From the NCBI RefSeq assembly GCF_009646095.1, contig NZ_CP045725.1, forward strand, positions 3,286,001 to 3,350,000: a DNA stretch of 64,000 nt. Reading direction: 5' to 3'. The position numbers and the translations under genes are program-made. The stretch is from Raineyella fluvialis (GTDB lineage: Bacteria > Actinomycetota > Actinomycetes > Propionibacteriales > Propionibacteriaceae). The notes under the pieces were generated by a model. It was not told the DNA's origin. It saw only the letters and a list, made by a program, of their open reading frames with translations, and did not search any database. Below, piece after piece: positions 49,302 through 58,400 of this stretch (positions are counted from its first letter, which is position 1; the number at the start of each line of letters is the position of its first letter).

Positions 49302-50167
49302 ATGCTGGGCAACTTCCTGATCGGCCTGCGCGAGGGGCTGGAGGCGGCGCTGGTCGTCGTCATCCTCCTCGCCTATCTGGTCAAGACCGATCGGCGGTCA
49401 CTCATCCCGGGGATCTGGGGGGCGCGGGCCTGGCGGTCGCCGTCTCGTTGGCCTTCGGCGCGATCCTCACCTTCGGGCCGAGCGGCCTGTCCTTCGAGGC
49501 CCAGGAGATCATCGGCGGTTCGCTCTCGCTGGTGGCCGTCGGCCTGGTGACCTGGATGATCTTCTGGATGGCCCGGCACGCGAAGCACCTCTCCGGTGAA
49601 CTCAAGGGCAGCATCGACAACCACGCCGCCTCCGGACGCGGGGGCATGGTCCTGGTCGCCCTCCTGGCGGTCGGCCGCGAGGGTCTGGAGACCGCACTGT
49701 TCCTCTGGGCCGCCACGCGGGCCGCGGCGGGGACGTCCGAGGGCGGCTGGGTGCCCCTGACCGGTGCCGCGCTCGGCCTCGTGAGCGCCATCCTCATCGG
49801 CTGGCTCATCTACCGAGGTGCCCTGCGCCTGGACCTCGGCATGTTCTTCACCTGGACGGGTGCCTTCCTCATCCTCGTCGCCGCGGGCGTACTCGCCTAC
49901 GCCTTCCACGATCTCCAGGAAGGCGGCCTGGTCCCCGGCCTCGACGCCGTCGCCTGGGACATCAGCGGACTCGTCCCGCCCACCTCGATCGTCGGCTCCG
50001 TCCTCAAGGGCGTCTTCAACTTCACCCCGAGCCCGACCCTGCTCGAGGCGGCCGCCTGGATCGTGTACGTCGCGATCGTCCTGCCGCTGTACTTCATCCG
50101 CCTCCACCGCGGCCACCAGACCAGCACCGAGTCCACCACCGCCACCACCGAAGGAGTCCACGCATGA
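49302..50167 (+). CDS. efeU: Iron permease EfeU (frame-broken)
   Basis: This FTR1-family permease has the R-E-x-x-E motif twice: [21 protein letters not shown] near the N-terminus and [14 protein letters not shown] after residue 120. It has about seven membrane spans. Adding one G to the run at 49417-49422 restores [18 protein letters not shown] and a 288-aa product. ATG 49302 is chosen from three close ATGs because GGAGG lies 5 nt upstream. It imports iron with EfeO and EfeB. Confidence 0.88.
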
Positions 50168-51339
50168 CCTCCCGCCCCACCCGCTCGATGGTGCTGCTCG
50201 GCGGCACCGCGCTCGCCGTCGCCCTCACCGCCGGATGCACCCGCAACGTCTCGACCGCCGCGCCGGCCACCGGCACCGGTGCCGTCGCCGTCACGTCCAC
50301 CGACGACGCCTGCCGGCTCGCGACCACCTCGGTGCCCGCGGGCAAGGTCACCTTCGACGTCACCAACAAGGGGACGAAGGTCACCGAGTTCTACCTCTAC
50401 GCCGCCGACGGCAAGCGCATCCTCGGTGAGGCCGAGAACATCGCCCCCGGCCTCACCCGCAGCCTCGTCGTCACCGCCGCGGAGGGCAGCTACCTGACCG
50501 CCTGCAAGCCGGGTATGACCGGAGACGGGATCCGCGCCGCCTTCACCGTCACCGCCTCCCACGAAGCGGTCGCCGCGCCCGCCGGCGACCAGGAGCTCGC
50601 CGGCCAGGCCAAGGCCGCGTACGCCACCTACATCCGTGCCGAGGCGGACCAGTTGCTCGAGGGCACCAAGGAGTACGCCGAGCTCTACAAGGCCGGAAAG
50701 GACGACGAGGCCCGGGAGGAGTACGCCGAGGCACGTACGCACTGGGAGCGGATGGAGCCCGTCGCCGAGTCCTTCGGGGATCTGGATCCACGGATGGACG
50801 CCCGTGAGGCCGATCTCGAGCCCGGGCAGGAGTGGACCGGCTGGCATGCCATGGAGAAGGACCTCTGGCAGCCCGCGGGCGGCGGCCACACCGCCCTGAC
50901 CCCCGCGCAGCGCGCGAAGCTGGCCGATCAACTGGTCACGGACACCGAGGAGCTGCACCGCCGCACCCGCGACATGGCCTTCACCCTCGACCAGATCGGC
51001 AACGGCGCGAAGAGCCTCCTCGACGAGGTGGCCACGGGCAAGGTGACCGGGGAGGAGGAGACCTGGTCGCACACCGACCTGTGGGACTTCCAGGCGAACA
51101 TCGACGGCGCCAAGGAGGCGTACGAGACGCTCCACCCGCTCCTGCAGCAGCGCAACCCCCAGCTCGACCAGGAGATCGACGAACGCTTCGACGCCCTGCA
51201 GGCCCTGCTTGACACCCACCGCAAGGGCGACGGGTTCGTCGGCTACGACACCCTGTCCAAGGACCAGGTGAAGCGCCTGTCCGATGCCGTCAACGCACTC
51301 TCCGAGCCCCTCTCCCGGATGACCGGGGCGGTGCTCTGA
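50164..51339 (+). CDS. efeO: EfeO periplasmic-type iron-binding lipoprotein
   Basis: The 391-aa protein has a lipoprotein signal (LAVALTAGC, Cys about residue 21). It has an N-terminal cupredoxin domain (AVTSTDDACRLATTSVPAGKVTFDVTNKGTKVTEFYLY) and a C-terminal M75/imelysin domain with the metal motif HxxE in GWHAMEKDLW. It overlaps efeU as ATGA. The role is binding and possibly oxidising iron for transfer to EfeU. Confidence 0.93.
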   Translation: MTSRPTRSMVLLGGTALAVALTAGCTRNVSTAAPATGTGAVAVTSTDDACRLATTSVPAGKVTFDVTNKGTKVTEFYLYAADGKRILGEAENIAPGLTRSLVVTAAEGSYLTACKPGMTGDGIRAAFTVTASHEAVAAPAGDQELAGQAKAAYATYIRAEADQLLEGTKEYAELYKAGKDDEAREEYAEARTHWERMEPVAESFGDLDPRMDAREADLEPGQEWTGWHAMEKDLWQPAGGGHTALTPAQRAKLADQLVTDTEELHRRTRDMAFTLDQIGNGAKSLLDEVATGKVTGEEETWSHTDLWDFQANIDGAKEAYETLHPLLQQRNPQLDQEIDERFDALQALLDTHRKGDGFVGYDTLSKDQVKRLSDAVNALSEPLSRMTGAVL

Positions 51340-51353
51340 TGGAGGCCGGTCTG

Positions 51354-52601
51354 ATGCAGGTCGGTCGCCGGGGCTTCCTCGGGCTCGCCGGGGCCGGTGC
51401 CGCCGGGGCAGCGGTCGCCCTGGGAGCTCAGGCCGGACTCGGCCAACGCCGCACGGGCGCTCCGGCCGCAGGGATGTACGCCTTCGAGGGGCCGCATCAG
51501 GCCGGCATCGTCACCCCGGCCCAGGACCGGATGTACTTCGCGTCCTTCGACGTCACCACCCGGTCCCGGGAGCGGCTCGTCGCCCTGCTCCAGGACTGGA
51601 CCCGCGCGGCCCGGGAGCTGACGGCGGGACGCGAGGTGGGTGGCGGGACGCTGCCGTACGCCGACCCGCCGGCCGACACCGGCGAGGCGATCGGCCTGCC
51701 GGCCTCGGGTCTGACGCTGACCTTCGGTGTCGGCCCGTCGCTGTTCACCGGAGCGGACGGGACGGACCGGTTCGGGCTCGGCGGCCGCCGGCCGGCCGCA
51801 CTGGAGACCCTGCCGCACTTCCCCAAGGACCACCTGGACCCTTCGCGCAGCGACGGGGACCTGTGTGTCCAGGCCTGCGCCGACGACCCCCAGGTGGCGT
51901 TCCACGCCATTCGCAACCTGACCCGACTCGCCTTCGGGACGGCGGCGCTGCGCTGGAGCCAGCTCGGCTTCGGCCGGACGTCCTCGACCAGCAGCTCACA
52001 GGAGACGCCGCGGAACCTCTTCGGGTTCAAGGACGGGACGGCGAACCTCAAGGCCGAGGAGAGCGGCGAACTCGACCGGCACCTCTGGGTGGCCGCCGGG
52101 GACGACCCGAGGGCCGATTGGCTGGCCGGCGGGACCTACCTGGTGGCCCGCCGGATCTCGATGCGGATCGAGACCTGGGACCGGACCAGTCTGCGTGAAC
52201 AGGAGGGCATCTTCGGACGTGACCGGGCCCAAGGGGCTCCCCTGTCCGGTGGCCGGGAGTTCGACAGGCCCGACTTCACCGCCACCAGTCGTGACGGGGC
52301 TCCGCTGATCGCCACCGGCAGTCATGTCCGACTGGCCCACCCGTCCCAGAACGACGGGCACCGGATGCTGCGCAGGGGCTACAACTACACCGACGGCGAC
52401 ACGTCGCTGGGCCGCATGGACGCCGGTCTGTTCTTCGTCGCCTTCGTCCGCGACCCGGCCCGTCAGTACATCCCGCTGCAGAACACATTGGCCCGGCAGG
52501 ACGCCCTCACCGAGTACCTGCAGCACACCGGGTCGGGGCTGTTCGCCTGCCCGCCCGGCGTCGGCCCCGACGGCTGGATCGGCGAGGGACTGTTCGCCTG
52601 A
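51354..52601 (+). CDS. efeB: EfeB Dyp-type haem peroxidase (Tat-exported)
   Basis: The 415-aa protein begins with a twin-arginine signal (GRRGFLGLAGAGAAGAAVALG). It has the Dyp-type motif GFKDGT, the proximal-side segment HVRLAHPSQNDGHRMLRRGYNY and FFVAFVRDP. The second GGAGG-spaced ATG (51354) is preferred over ATG 51339, which overlaps the efeO stop. EfeB oxidises ferrous iron or extracts iron from haem. Confidence 0.93.
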   Translation: MQVGRRGFLGLAGAGAAGAAVALGAQAGLGQRRTGAPAAGMYAFEGPHQAGIVTPAQDRMYFASFDVTTRSRERLVALLQDWTRAARELTAGREVGGGTLPYADPPADTGEAIGLPASGLTLTFGVGPSLFTGADGTDRFGLGGRRPAALETLPHFPKDHLDPSRSDGDLCVQACADDPQVAFHAIRNLTRLAFGTAALRWSQLGFGRTSSTSSSQETPRNLFGFKDGTANLKAEESGELDRHLWVAAGDDPRADWLAGGTYLVARRISMRIETWDRTSLREQEGIFGRDRAQGAPLSGGREFDRPDFTATSRDGAPLIATGSHVRLAHPSQNDGHRMLRRGYNYTDGDTSLGRMDAGLFFVAFVRDPARQYIPLQNTLARQDALTEYLQHTGSGLFACPPGVGPDGWIGEGLFA

Positions 52602-52610
52602 CGCGGCCGC

Positions 52611-54701
52611 TCAGACGTCGATGTGCTCCTGGTCGAGCCGGTAGGCGCCATCCACGATGAACTCCTTGCGGGGTGCGACCTCACTGCCCATCAGCATCTC
52701 GAAGACCTGCTCGGCCCCCTCGGCATCGTCGAGGGTGAGCCGGCGCAGCGTACGACGCCGAGGATCCATCGTGGTCTCCATCAACTGGTCGGCGTCCATC
52801 TCACCCAGGCCCTTGTACCGCTGCGGCTCCTTGAACCGGATGCCCTTCTTCGTCAGCTCCGCGCGCTTGCGCTCGTACTCGGCGTCGGAATAGGTGTAGA
52901 GGTACTTCTCCTGGCCCTTCTTCGGATTGGTGAGTTCGAACCGGTGCAGCGGCGGCACGGCGCTGTAGACGTGACCCTGCTCGATCATCGGTCGCATGTA
53001 GCGGAAGAACAGCGTCGCCAGCAGCGTCCGGATGTGGGCGCCGTCGGAGTCGGCGTCCGCCATGAAGATGACCTTGCCGTAGCGGCTGGCGTCGATGTCG
53101 AACGTACGTCCCGATCCGGCCCCGACCACCTGGATGATCGAGGCGCACTCGGCGTTCTTCAGCATGTCGGTGATCGACGCCTTCTGCACGTTGAGGATCT
53201 TGCCGCGGATCGGCAGCAGGGCCTGGTACTCGGCGTTCCTGGCCCGCTGGGCGGTGCCGAGCGCGGAGTCGCCCTCCACGATGAACAACTCGCACCGGTC
53301 GACGTCGTTGCTGCGGCAGTCCTTGAGCTTCGCCGGCAGGGTCGAGGACTCCAGCGCGTTCTTGCGGCGCTGAGCCTCCTTGTGGATCCTGGCCTGTACC
53401 CGGGTCCGCGAGGCGGCGACGATCTTCTCCAGCACCGTACGTGCCTGCTGCTTGTCGTCACGGCGGGTGGAAGAGAAGTACTTCCCCAGCTCGGCCTCCA
53501 CCACTCGGGCCACGATCCGGGACACGGCGGGCGTGCCGAGCACCTCCTTGGTCTGGCCCTCGAACTGCGGTTCGGCCAGGCGCACCGTGACCACGGTGGT
53601 GAGCCCCTCCAGGACGTCGTCCTTGGCGACCTCCTCGCCGCTCTTCAGCAGCCTGGTGCCCTCGAGGGCGCGGCCGACCGCCCGCACCAGACCACGGTCG
53701 TAGCCTTGGACGTGGGTGCCGCCCGACGGTGTCGCGATGATGTTCACGAACGACTTGGTGATGGTGTCGTAGCCGGTCCCCCAGCGCAGCGCGATGTCCA
53801 CCCCCAGGTCGCGCGTGACGTCGGTCGGGGTCATGTGGCCGCGGTCGTCGAGGACCGGCACCGTCTCCTCGAACGTGTCGTGGCCCTGCAGGCGGATGAC
53901 ATCGGTGAGGGGCGGGTCCTGGGCCAGGAAATCGCAGAACTCCGAGATACCCCCCTCGTGATGGAAGACCTCGACCTGCGGCGCGTCCCCGCGCGCGTCG
54001 GTCACCTCGATCCGCAGCCCCGGCACCAGGAAGCTGGTCTGCCGTGCCCGGGCATACAGGTCGGGCAACGAGAGCTTGGCGTCCTTGAGGAAGATGTTGT
54101 GGTCGGGCCAGTAGCGGATCCGCGTACCGGTCGCCCCCTTGGGAGCCCGGCCCGCCTTGACCAGCCCACCCCCCGGGGTGAACGCGGCGTCGGGGCCCTC
54201 CCCCGCGAAGCTGCCGGGCGTGCCGTGCCGGAAGGACATCGTCCACCGGGAGCCGTTGCGCGCCACCTCCACGTCCAGCCGGCTGGACAGGGCGTTCACC
54301 ACCGACGCGCCCACGCCGTGCAGGCCGCCCGAGGCACCGTACGATCCGGAGCCGAACTTGCCGCCCGCATGCAGTTTGGTCAGCACCACCTCGACACCGC
54401 TGAGGCCGGTGCGCGGTTCGGTGTCGACCGGGATCCCTCGGGCGTGGTCGGTCACCGTGATCGCGCCGTTTGCCCCCAGCAGCACCTCGATGGCGTCACC
54501 GAAGCCCGCCAGCGCCTCGTCCACCGCATTGTCGATGATCTCCCACAGGCAGTGCATCAGGCCCTTGGTGTCGGTCGACCCGATGTACATGGCAGGACGC
54601 TTGCGCACCGCCTCCAGCCCCTCCAGCACCATCAGGCTGCGAGCGTCGTACGCGCGGGGTTCCGCGGAATGGGATTCGGAGAGGGGGACGGAGCTCGGCA
54701 C
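52611..54701 (-). CDS. parE: Topoisomerase IV/gyrase-type subunit B
   Basis: The 696-aa ATPase subunit has LEAVRKRPAMYIGSTD, the N-box IIDNAVDEALAGF, GGLHGVGASVVNALS and the Toprim motifs FIVEGDSALGTAQRARNAEYQALLPIRGKILNV and VIFMADADSDGAHIRTLL. IGSTDTKGLMH is typical of ParE over GyrB. GTG 54701 is preceded by TAGGCT and 6 nt. It is convergent with efeUOB and pairs with parC at 46064. Confidence 0.88.
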   Translation of the reverse strand: MPSSVPLSESHSAEPRAYDARSLMVLEGLEAVRKRPAMYIGSTDTKGLMHCLWEIIDNAVDEALAGFGDAIEVLLGANGAITVTDHARGIPVDTEPRTGLSGVEVVLTKLHAGGKFGSGSYGASGGLHGVGASVVNALSSRLDVEVARNGSRWTMSFRHGTPGSFAGEGPDAAFTPGGGLVKAGRAPKGATGTRIRYWPDHNIFLKDAKLSLPDLYARARQTSFLVPGLRIEVTDARGDAPQVEVFHHEGGISEFCDFLAQDPPLTDVIRLQGHDTFEETVPVLDDRGHMTPTDVTRDLGVDIALRWGTGYDTITKSFVNIIATPSGGTHVQGYDRGLVRAVGRALEGTRLLKSGEEVAKDDVLEGLTTVVTVRLAEPQFEGQTKEVLGTPAVSRIVARVVEAELGKYFSSTRRDDKQQARTVLEKIVAASRTRVQARIHKEAQRRKNALESSTLPAKLKDCRSNDVDRCELFIVEGDSALGTAQRARNAEYQALLPIRGKILNVQKASITDMLKNAECASIIQVVGAGSGRTFDIDASRYGKVIFMADADSDGAHIRTLLATLFFRYMRPMIEQGHVYSAVPPLHRFELTNPKKGQEKYLYTYSDAEYERKRAELTKKGIRFKEPQRYKGLGEMDADQLMETTMDPRRRTLRRLTLDDAEGAEQVFEMLMGSEVAPRKEFIVDGAYRLDQEHIDV

Positions 54702-55020
54702 GGTCAGAGCCTACCTTTCCGTCACCGAGACCCCCGCCGGCGACATGCCTGTCAACGCGTCACAGGATCGAGACACGTCCGTCATCGTCAGGCGCTGGTG
54801 TCGTTGGTCCACGGCGGTAGTCTCGGTGGGAACAAGGACGAGCGGGCGTACGTTGCATCTCCAAGAGCGCGCATGACCAACAACGATGCGCGCATCACCG
54901 ATCGAGACCACCACGGCCTCCCGCGGGATCATCCGCAGCGACGCCACGACGGCACCACCCGCAACTCCGAGTTCACCGCCCCGGCGCACCGGCCACCCGG
55001 CCGAGAAAGTGAGGCCCATC
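54702..55020. promoter_or_regulatory. Divergent gap before the DUF7455 gene (parE -10 and a hairpin)
   Basis: No gene is supported in these 319 bases. It holds the leaderless parE hexamer TAGGCT (54713-54708 on the minus strand) and a perfect 8-bp inverted repeat GCGCGCAT / ATGCGCGC (54867-54874, 54886-54893) that could be an operator or leader hairpin. The rest looks unstructured. Confidence 0.5.
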
Positions 55021-55224
55021 ATGAGCACGACGACCACCACGGTCCAGGATCCCGCACTGACCGCTGCCGACCGCTGCGACCGCTGCGGCTCGAAGGCCTA
55101 TCTCCGGGTAACCCTCGCCAGCGGCGGGGAGCTTCTCTTCTGCGCCCACCACGCCAAGGAACACGCGGAGGCGTTGGCCAAGGTTGCGGCCCGGATCCAG
55201 GACGAGACGCACCTGCTGTCCTGA
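55021..55224 (+). CDS. DUF7455 zinc-ribbon protein
   Basis: The 67-aa protein ALTAADRCDRCGSKAYLRVTLASGGELLFCAHHAKEH carries C-x2-C and C-x2-H zinc ligands. It belongs to the small DUF7455 family found in Actinobacteria near sigA and topoisomerase genes. Its function is unknown. ATG 55021 follows GAGAAAGTGAGG. It ends at a strong T-tailed terminator. Confidence 0.9.
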   Translation: MSTTTTTVQDPALTAADRCDRCGSKAYLRVTLASGGELLFCAHHAKEHAEALAKVAARIQDETHLLS

Positions 55225-55255
55225 CCGACCACGAGGTCCACAGCTCAGATACACG

Positions 55256-55289
55256 ACTCCCCGTCGCCCTTCGGGCGGCGGGGAGTTTT
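55256..55289 (+). terminator. Rho-independent terminator with T tract
   Basis: A 14-bp stem with one G-U (55256-55269 with 55273-55286), a 3-nt loop and TTTT form one of the clearest terminators in the window. Confidence 0.88.
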
Positions 55290-55324
55290 CCGTGCTGCGG
55301 GACCGGTCGCCCGGCCGCGCCCAC

Positions 55325-56218
55325 TCAGGAGGCGCTGCCCTGGGTGGCGCAGGTCCCGTTCGAGATCGGCCCGGCGGTGACCGGGTGGGAGGAGTCGGGG
55401 TCGACGATGACCTGGCCGGGACCGGTGATCCTGTCCATGCACGTCGCGGAGGCGGCCCGACCGGCCGCCGCACCGTCGATCCACACGTCCAGCCGGGTAG
55501 AGGCGCCGGACTTGGCACCGAGGTGACAGGCCCCGCAGATGTCCTCGACGATCAGGTAGCGCTGGAGCTTCGGGACGTAGAAGCGGGTGCCGGGCTGCCA
55601 GTCCATGCTGCTGGTCCGGCCACCGCTACCGGTGAAGCCGACCGCCACGGTGATCGGATCGGCGTAAGTGCCGGTGCCACCCGCCTTCGCGTGCAGCACC
55701 GAGTTCGAGACGGCGGCCGACCCTGCGGGCGAGTTGTCCCAGTAGGAGTAGCCGGTCAGGTACGCACTGACGGTACGTTCCTTCGTCGCGGCCGGTGGTG
55801 TGCTCGACGGCTCGGAGGGGGCGGGAGCAGACGTGGGCGTGGACGACGTGGTCGGCGTGGACGACGCCGAGGGCGAGGGCGAAGACGTCACCTCGGTCAA
55901 GGGCGGCCGCTCGGTGGAGCGACTGGTGCCGACGGTGTCCTCACGGTCGATGGCCACCGCCGTGGCCGGGGAGGCCTCGGGCGAGCGCGCCTCGCCCGGT
56001 CGGACCAGGACCCCGGTCAGACCGGCGGCGGCCACGAGGACCGCCGCGGTCGTCACTGCGAGCCGACGAACCACCCGCGCCGATCGGCGTGGAGAGGCCG
56101 CGGGAACCTCCTCGTCGAGGAGATGTCGCGCGGGTTGCCCAGCCCGGTCGGCCGGGCCGAGCAGGTCTGCTGGGGTCCCCGCTCGGGCGCAGGACAGGGC
56201 GCGGCGGGCTTTGCTCAC
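55325..56218 (-). CDS. Membrane-anchored double-psi beta-barrel protein
   Basis: The 297-aa protein has a basic cytoplasmic N-terminus, one membrane segment (about 50-72, LAVTTAAVLVAAAGLTGVLV), and a Ser/Thr/Pro-rich linker. The extracellular domain reads TVSAYLTGYSYWDNSPAGSAAVSNSVLHAKAGGTGTYADPITVAVGF... GTRFYVPKLQRYLIVEDICGACHLG... TRLDVWIDG, which looks like the double-psi beta-barrel/3D-domain fold of RlpA-like proteins. Four Cys may form disulfides. It is likely cell-wall acting, but the catalytic role is unproven. GTG 56218 is preferred, with GAGAGG upstream. Confidence 0.7.
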   Translation of the reverse strand: MSKARRALSCARAGTPADLLGPADRAGQPARHLLDEEVPAASPRRSARVVRRLAVTTAAVLVAAAGLTGVLVRPGEARSPEASPATAVAIDREDTVGTSRSTERPPLTEVTSSPSPSASSTPTTSSTPTSAPAPSEPSSTPPAATKERTVSAYLTGYSYWDNSPAGSAAVSNSVLHAKAGGTGTYADPITVAVGFTGSGGRTSSMDWQPGTRFYVPKLQRYLIVEDICGACHLGAKSGASTRLDVWIDGAAAGRAASATCMDRITGPGQVIVDPDSSHPVTAGPISNGTCATQGSAS

Positions 56219-56369
56219 GTGGTGCCTCTCGATCACAGGTGGTCGAGAACGAAACTACGTCAAGATGAGCAAAGATCACAATTTGGACACATTCGGATCA
56301 CGTTTCAGCATCTGTCTGTGCCACAGGCCGGAAAAGCCAGTGGCCCGAGCCGGTGTCGGCTCCTGACGC

Positions 56370-56413
56370 ACGGTGCCCCCGCCGCGACCCGGAGGTCGCA
56401 GCGGGGGCACCGT
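56370..56413 (-). terminator. sigA terminator
   Basis: A 13-bp perfect outer stem (56370-56382, 56401-56413) encloses a 6-bp inner hairpin; it lies just downstream of the sigA stop. Confidence 0.75.
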
Positions 56414-56436
56414 AGCTGGGATTGAGGCCCGATACG

Positions 56437-57789
56437 TCAGTCGAGGTAATCCCGCAGCACCTGGGAGCGGGACGGGTGACGCAGCTTCGACATGGTCTTC
56501 GACTCGATCTGGCGGATCCGCTCGCGGGTCACGCCGTACACCTTGCCGATCTCGTCCAGCGTCTTCGGCTGACCGTCGGTCAGGCCGAAGCGCATCGACA
56601 CCACGCCCGCCTCACGCTCGGACAACGTGTCGAGCACGTCGTGCAACTGCTCCTGCAACAGCGTGAAGCTGACCGCGTCCGCCGGGACGACCGCCTCGGA
56701 GTCCTCGATCAGGTCGCCGAACTCCGAGTCGCCGTCCTCACCGAGGGGGGTGTGCAGCGAGATGGGCTCACGCCCGTACTTCTGCACCTCGATGACCTTC
56801 TCAGGGGTCATGTCGAGCTCCTTGGCGAGCTCGTCCGGCGTGGGTTCGCGACCGAGGTCCTGCAGCATCTGCCGCTGGACACGGGCGAGCTTGTTGATCA
56901 CCTCGACCATGTGGACGGGGATACGGATCGTCCGGGCCTGGTCGGCCATCGCGCGAGTGATGGCCTGCTTGATCCACCACGTGGCGTACGTGGAGAACTT
57001 GTAGCCCTTGGTGTAGTCGAACTTCTCGACCGCACGGATGAGACCGAGGTTGCCCTCCTGGATCAGGTCCAGGAACAGCATGCCGCGGCCGGTGTAGCGC
57101 TTGGCCAGCGACACCACCAGACGGAGATTCGCCTCGAGCAGGTGGTTCTTGGCGTTGTGGCCGTCGTTGGCGATCCACTCGTAGTCGCCCAGGTCGTTGG
57201 GCGAGAGCTTCCCGTTGTCCTCACCGAGCTTCTCCTCGGCGAAGAGGCCGGCCTCGATCCGCTTGGCGAGCTCGACCTCCTGGGCAGCGTTCAGCAGGGC
57301 GACCTTGCCGATCTGCTTGAGGTAGTCCTTCACCGGGTCCGCCGTCGCACCGGCGACGGTCACCTGGATCTCGGGCTCGTCCGAGTCGTCGGACTCGGCC
57401 AGGCTGAAGCCCTCCTCCTCGTTGATCTGCTTCTCGTCGACCTCGGCCTCTTCGACCTTGAATTCCTTGTCATCGACCTCATCGAGGTGCCGGCCCTTCT
57501 CGCCGCCACCGATGGTGATCTCGAGCTCGTCACCCACTCGGGTCGCCTCGACCGTGGTGTCGACCGTCTTCCGGGCGGCGGTCTTGCGGGCCGTCGTCTT
57601 CTTCGCGGTGGTCTTCTTGGCTGCAGCCTTCTTGACCGGCGCGGCCGCGCCGGCAGCGGCGGTCTTCCGCGTGGTGCCGGTCCCGTTGGCCGTCTTCGCG
57701 GTGGTCCGGTGAGCCGCCGCCTTGCGAGCGGGACCCTGCGAACCCCCCACCGTCGGTTCGGAGGAGTTTTCCTCAGCAGCTGATGACAC
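56437..57789 (-). CDS. sigA: Primary sigma factor RpoD/SigA
   Basis: The 450-aa sigma-70 has a Lys/Ala/Thr-rich N-terminus typical of actinobacteria, then region 1.2 ([32 protein letters not shown]), regions 2.1-2.4 ([76 protein letters not shown]), regions 3 and 4.1-4.2 ([41 protein letters not shown]). It is essential. GTG 57789 with GAGAGG upstream is used; an in-frame ATG at 57897 is rejected because there is no ribosome site. Confidence 0.96.
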   Translation of the reverse strand: MSSAAEENSSEPTVGGSQGPARKAAAHRTTAKTANGTGTTRKTAAAGAAAPVKKAAAKKTTAKKTTARKTAARKTVDTTVEATRVGDELEITIGGGEKGRHLDEVDDKEFKVEEAEVDEKQINEEEGFSLAESDDSDEPEIQVTVAGATADPVKDYLKQIGKVALLNAAQEVELAKRIEAGLFAEEKLGEDNGKLSPNDLGDYEWIANDGHNAKNHLLEANLRLVVSLAKRYTGRGMLFLDLIQEGNLGLIRAVEKFDYTKGYKFSTYATWWIKQAITRAMADQARTIRIPVHMVEVINKLARVQRQMLQDLGREPTPDELAKELDMTPEKVIEVQKYGREPISLHTPLGEDGDSEFGDLIEDSEAVVPADAVSFTLLQEQLHDVLDTLSEREAGVVSMRFGLTDGQPKTLDEIGKVYGVTRERIRQIESKTMSKLRHPSRSQVLRDYLD

Positions 57790-57978
57790 AGACAACCTCT
57801 CTGCTTGGTGTCTCGGAGAACACGGGCGCGCAGAACCAGACCGGTCGATGCGCAGACCTGCAGGCCATTGTGACACGCCGGGGCAAACCGGGGCCAATGG
57901 AAATGGTCCGCCGCCACCATCCCCTGCGACCGTAAGGGATCGCCTGGGGCGGCTCAGGCTCCCGTCATCGTGGTCGGC

Positions 57979-58344
57979 TCAGCTGCACTTGACCGTGACG
58001 ACCGGGCAGGGCGCCTCGAGCAGGACGCGCTCGGCCGTGTGCCCCAGGTTCAATCGGCCCTCAGCCGTCCGGCGGCGCAGCCCGATGACGATGGCCGGTG
58101 CACCGCAGCCGTCCCCGGGCAGGGCCGGACAGGCGGCCCGGAGCATGGCGTCGGCGAAGTCGTCCCCGGGCCCGCACTGCTCCCATTCCCAGGTCAGTCC
58201 GTCCAACAGCTCTCGGACCCCGTCCGGGACGGGATCACGGCTCACCACATGCAGGACGGTCCCGTCATGGCGGGCTCGCATCACGCCATGGGCGAGAGCT
58301 GCCCGGCCTTCATCCGACGACGAATGGGCCACCACGGTACACAC
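57979..58344 (-). CDS. Universal stress protein-like protein
   Basis: The sequence VCTVVAHSSSDEGRAALAHGVMRARHDGTVLHVV... PAIVIGLRRRTAEGRLNLGHTAERVLLEAPCPVVTVKCS has the UspA fold, including the LGHTAERVLLEAPCPVVTV end. The ATP-binding G-x2-G-x9-G-S motif is degenerate, so it may not bind ATP. The start is uncertain: GTG 58344 (121 aa) begins with the domain, while ATG 58422 (147 aa) overlaps the ligase gene. Confidence 0.7.
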   Translation of the reverse strand: MCTVVAHSSSDEGRAALAHGVMRARHDGTVLHVVSRDPVPDGVRELLDGLTWEWEQCGPGDDFADAMLRAACPALPGDGCGAPAIVIGLRRRTAEGRLNLGHTAERVLLEAPCPVVTVKCS

Positions 58345-58400
58345 GCTCGAAAGGGCCTTTCCCAGCTCGCTGCGCGGCGTTCCCCGGGCGCCGTCTCGAA

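Noticed and set aside
52623-55526. A 967-residue open frame on the plus strand
   Set aside because: It is the antisense shadow of parE, a common artefact in high-GC DNA; it shows no domain and lacks a ribosome site.
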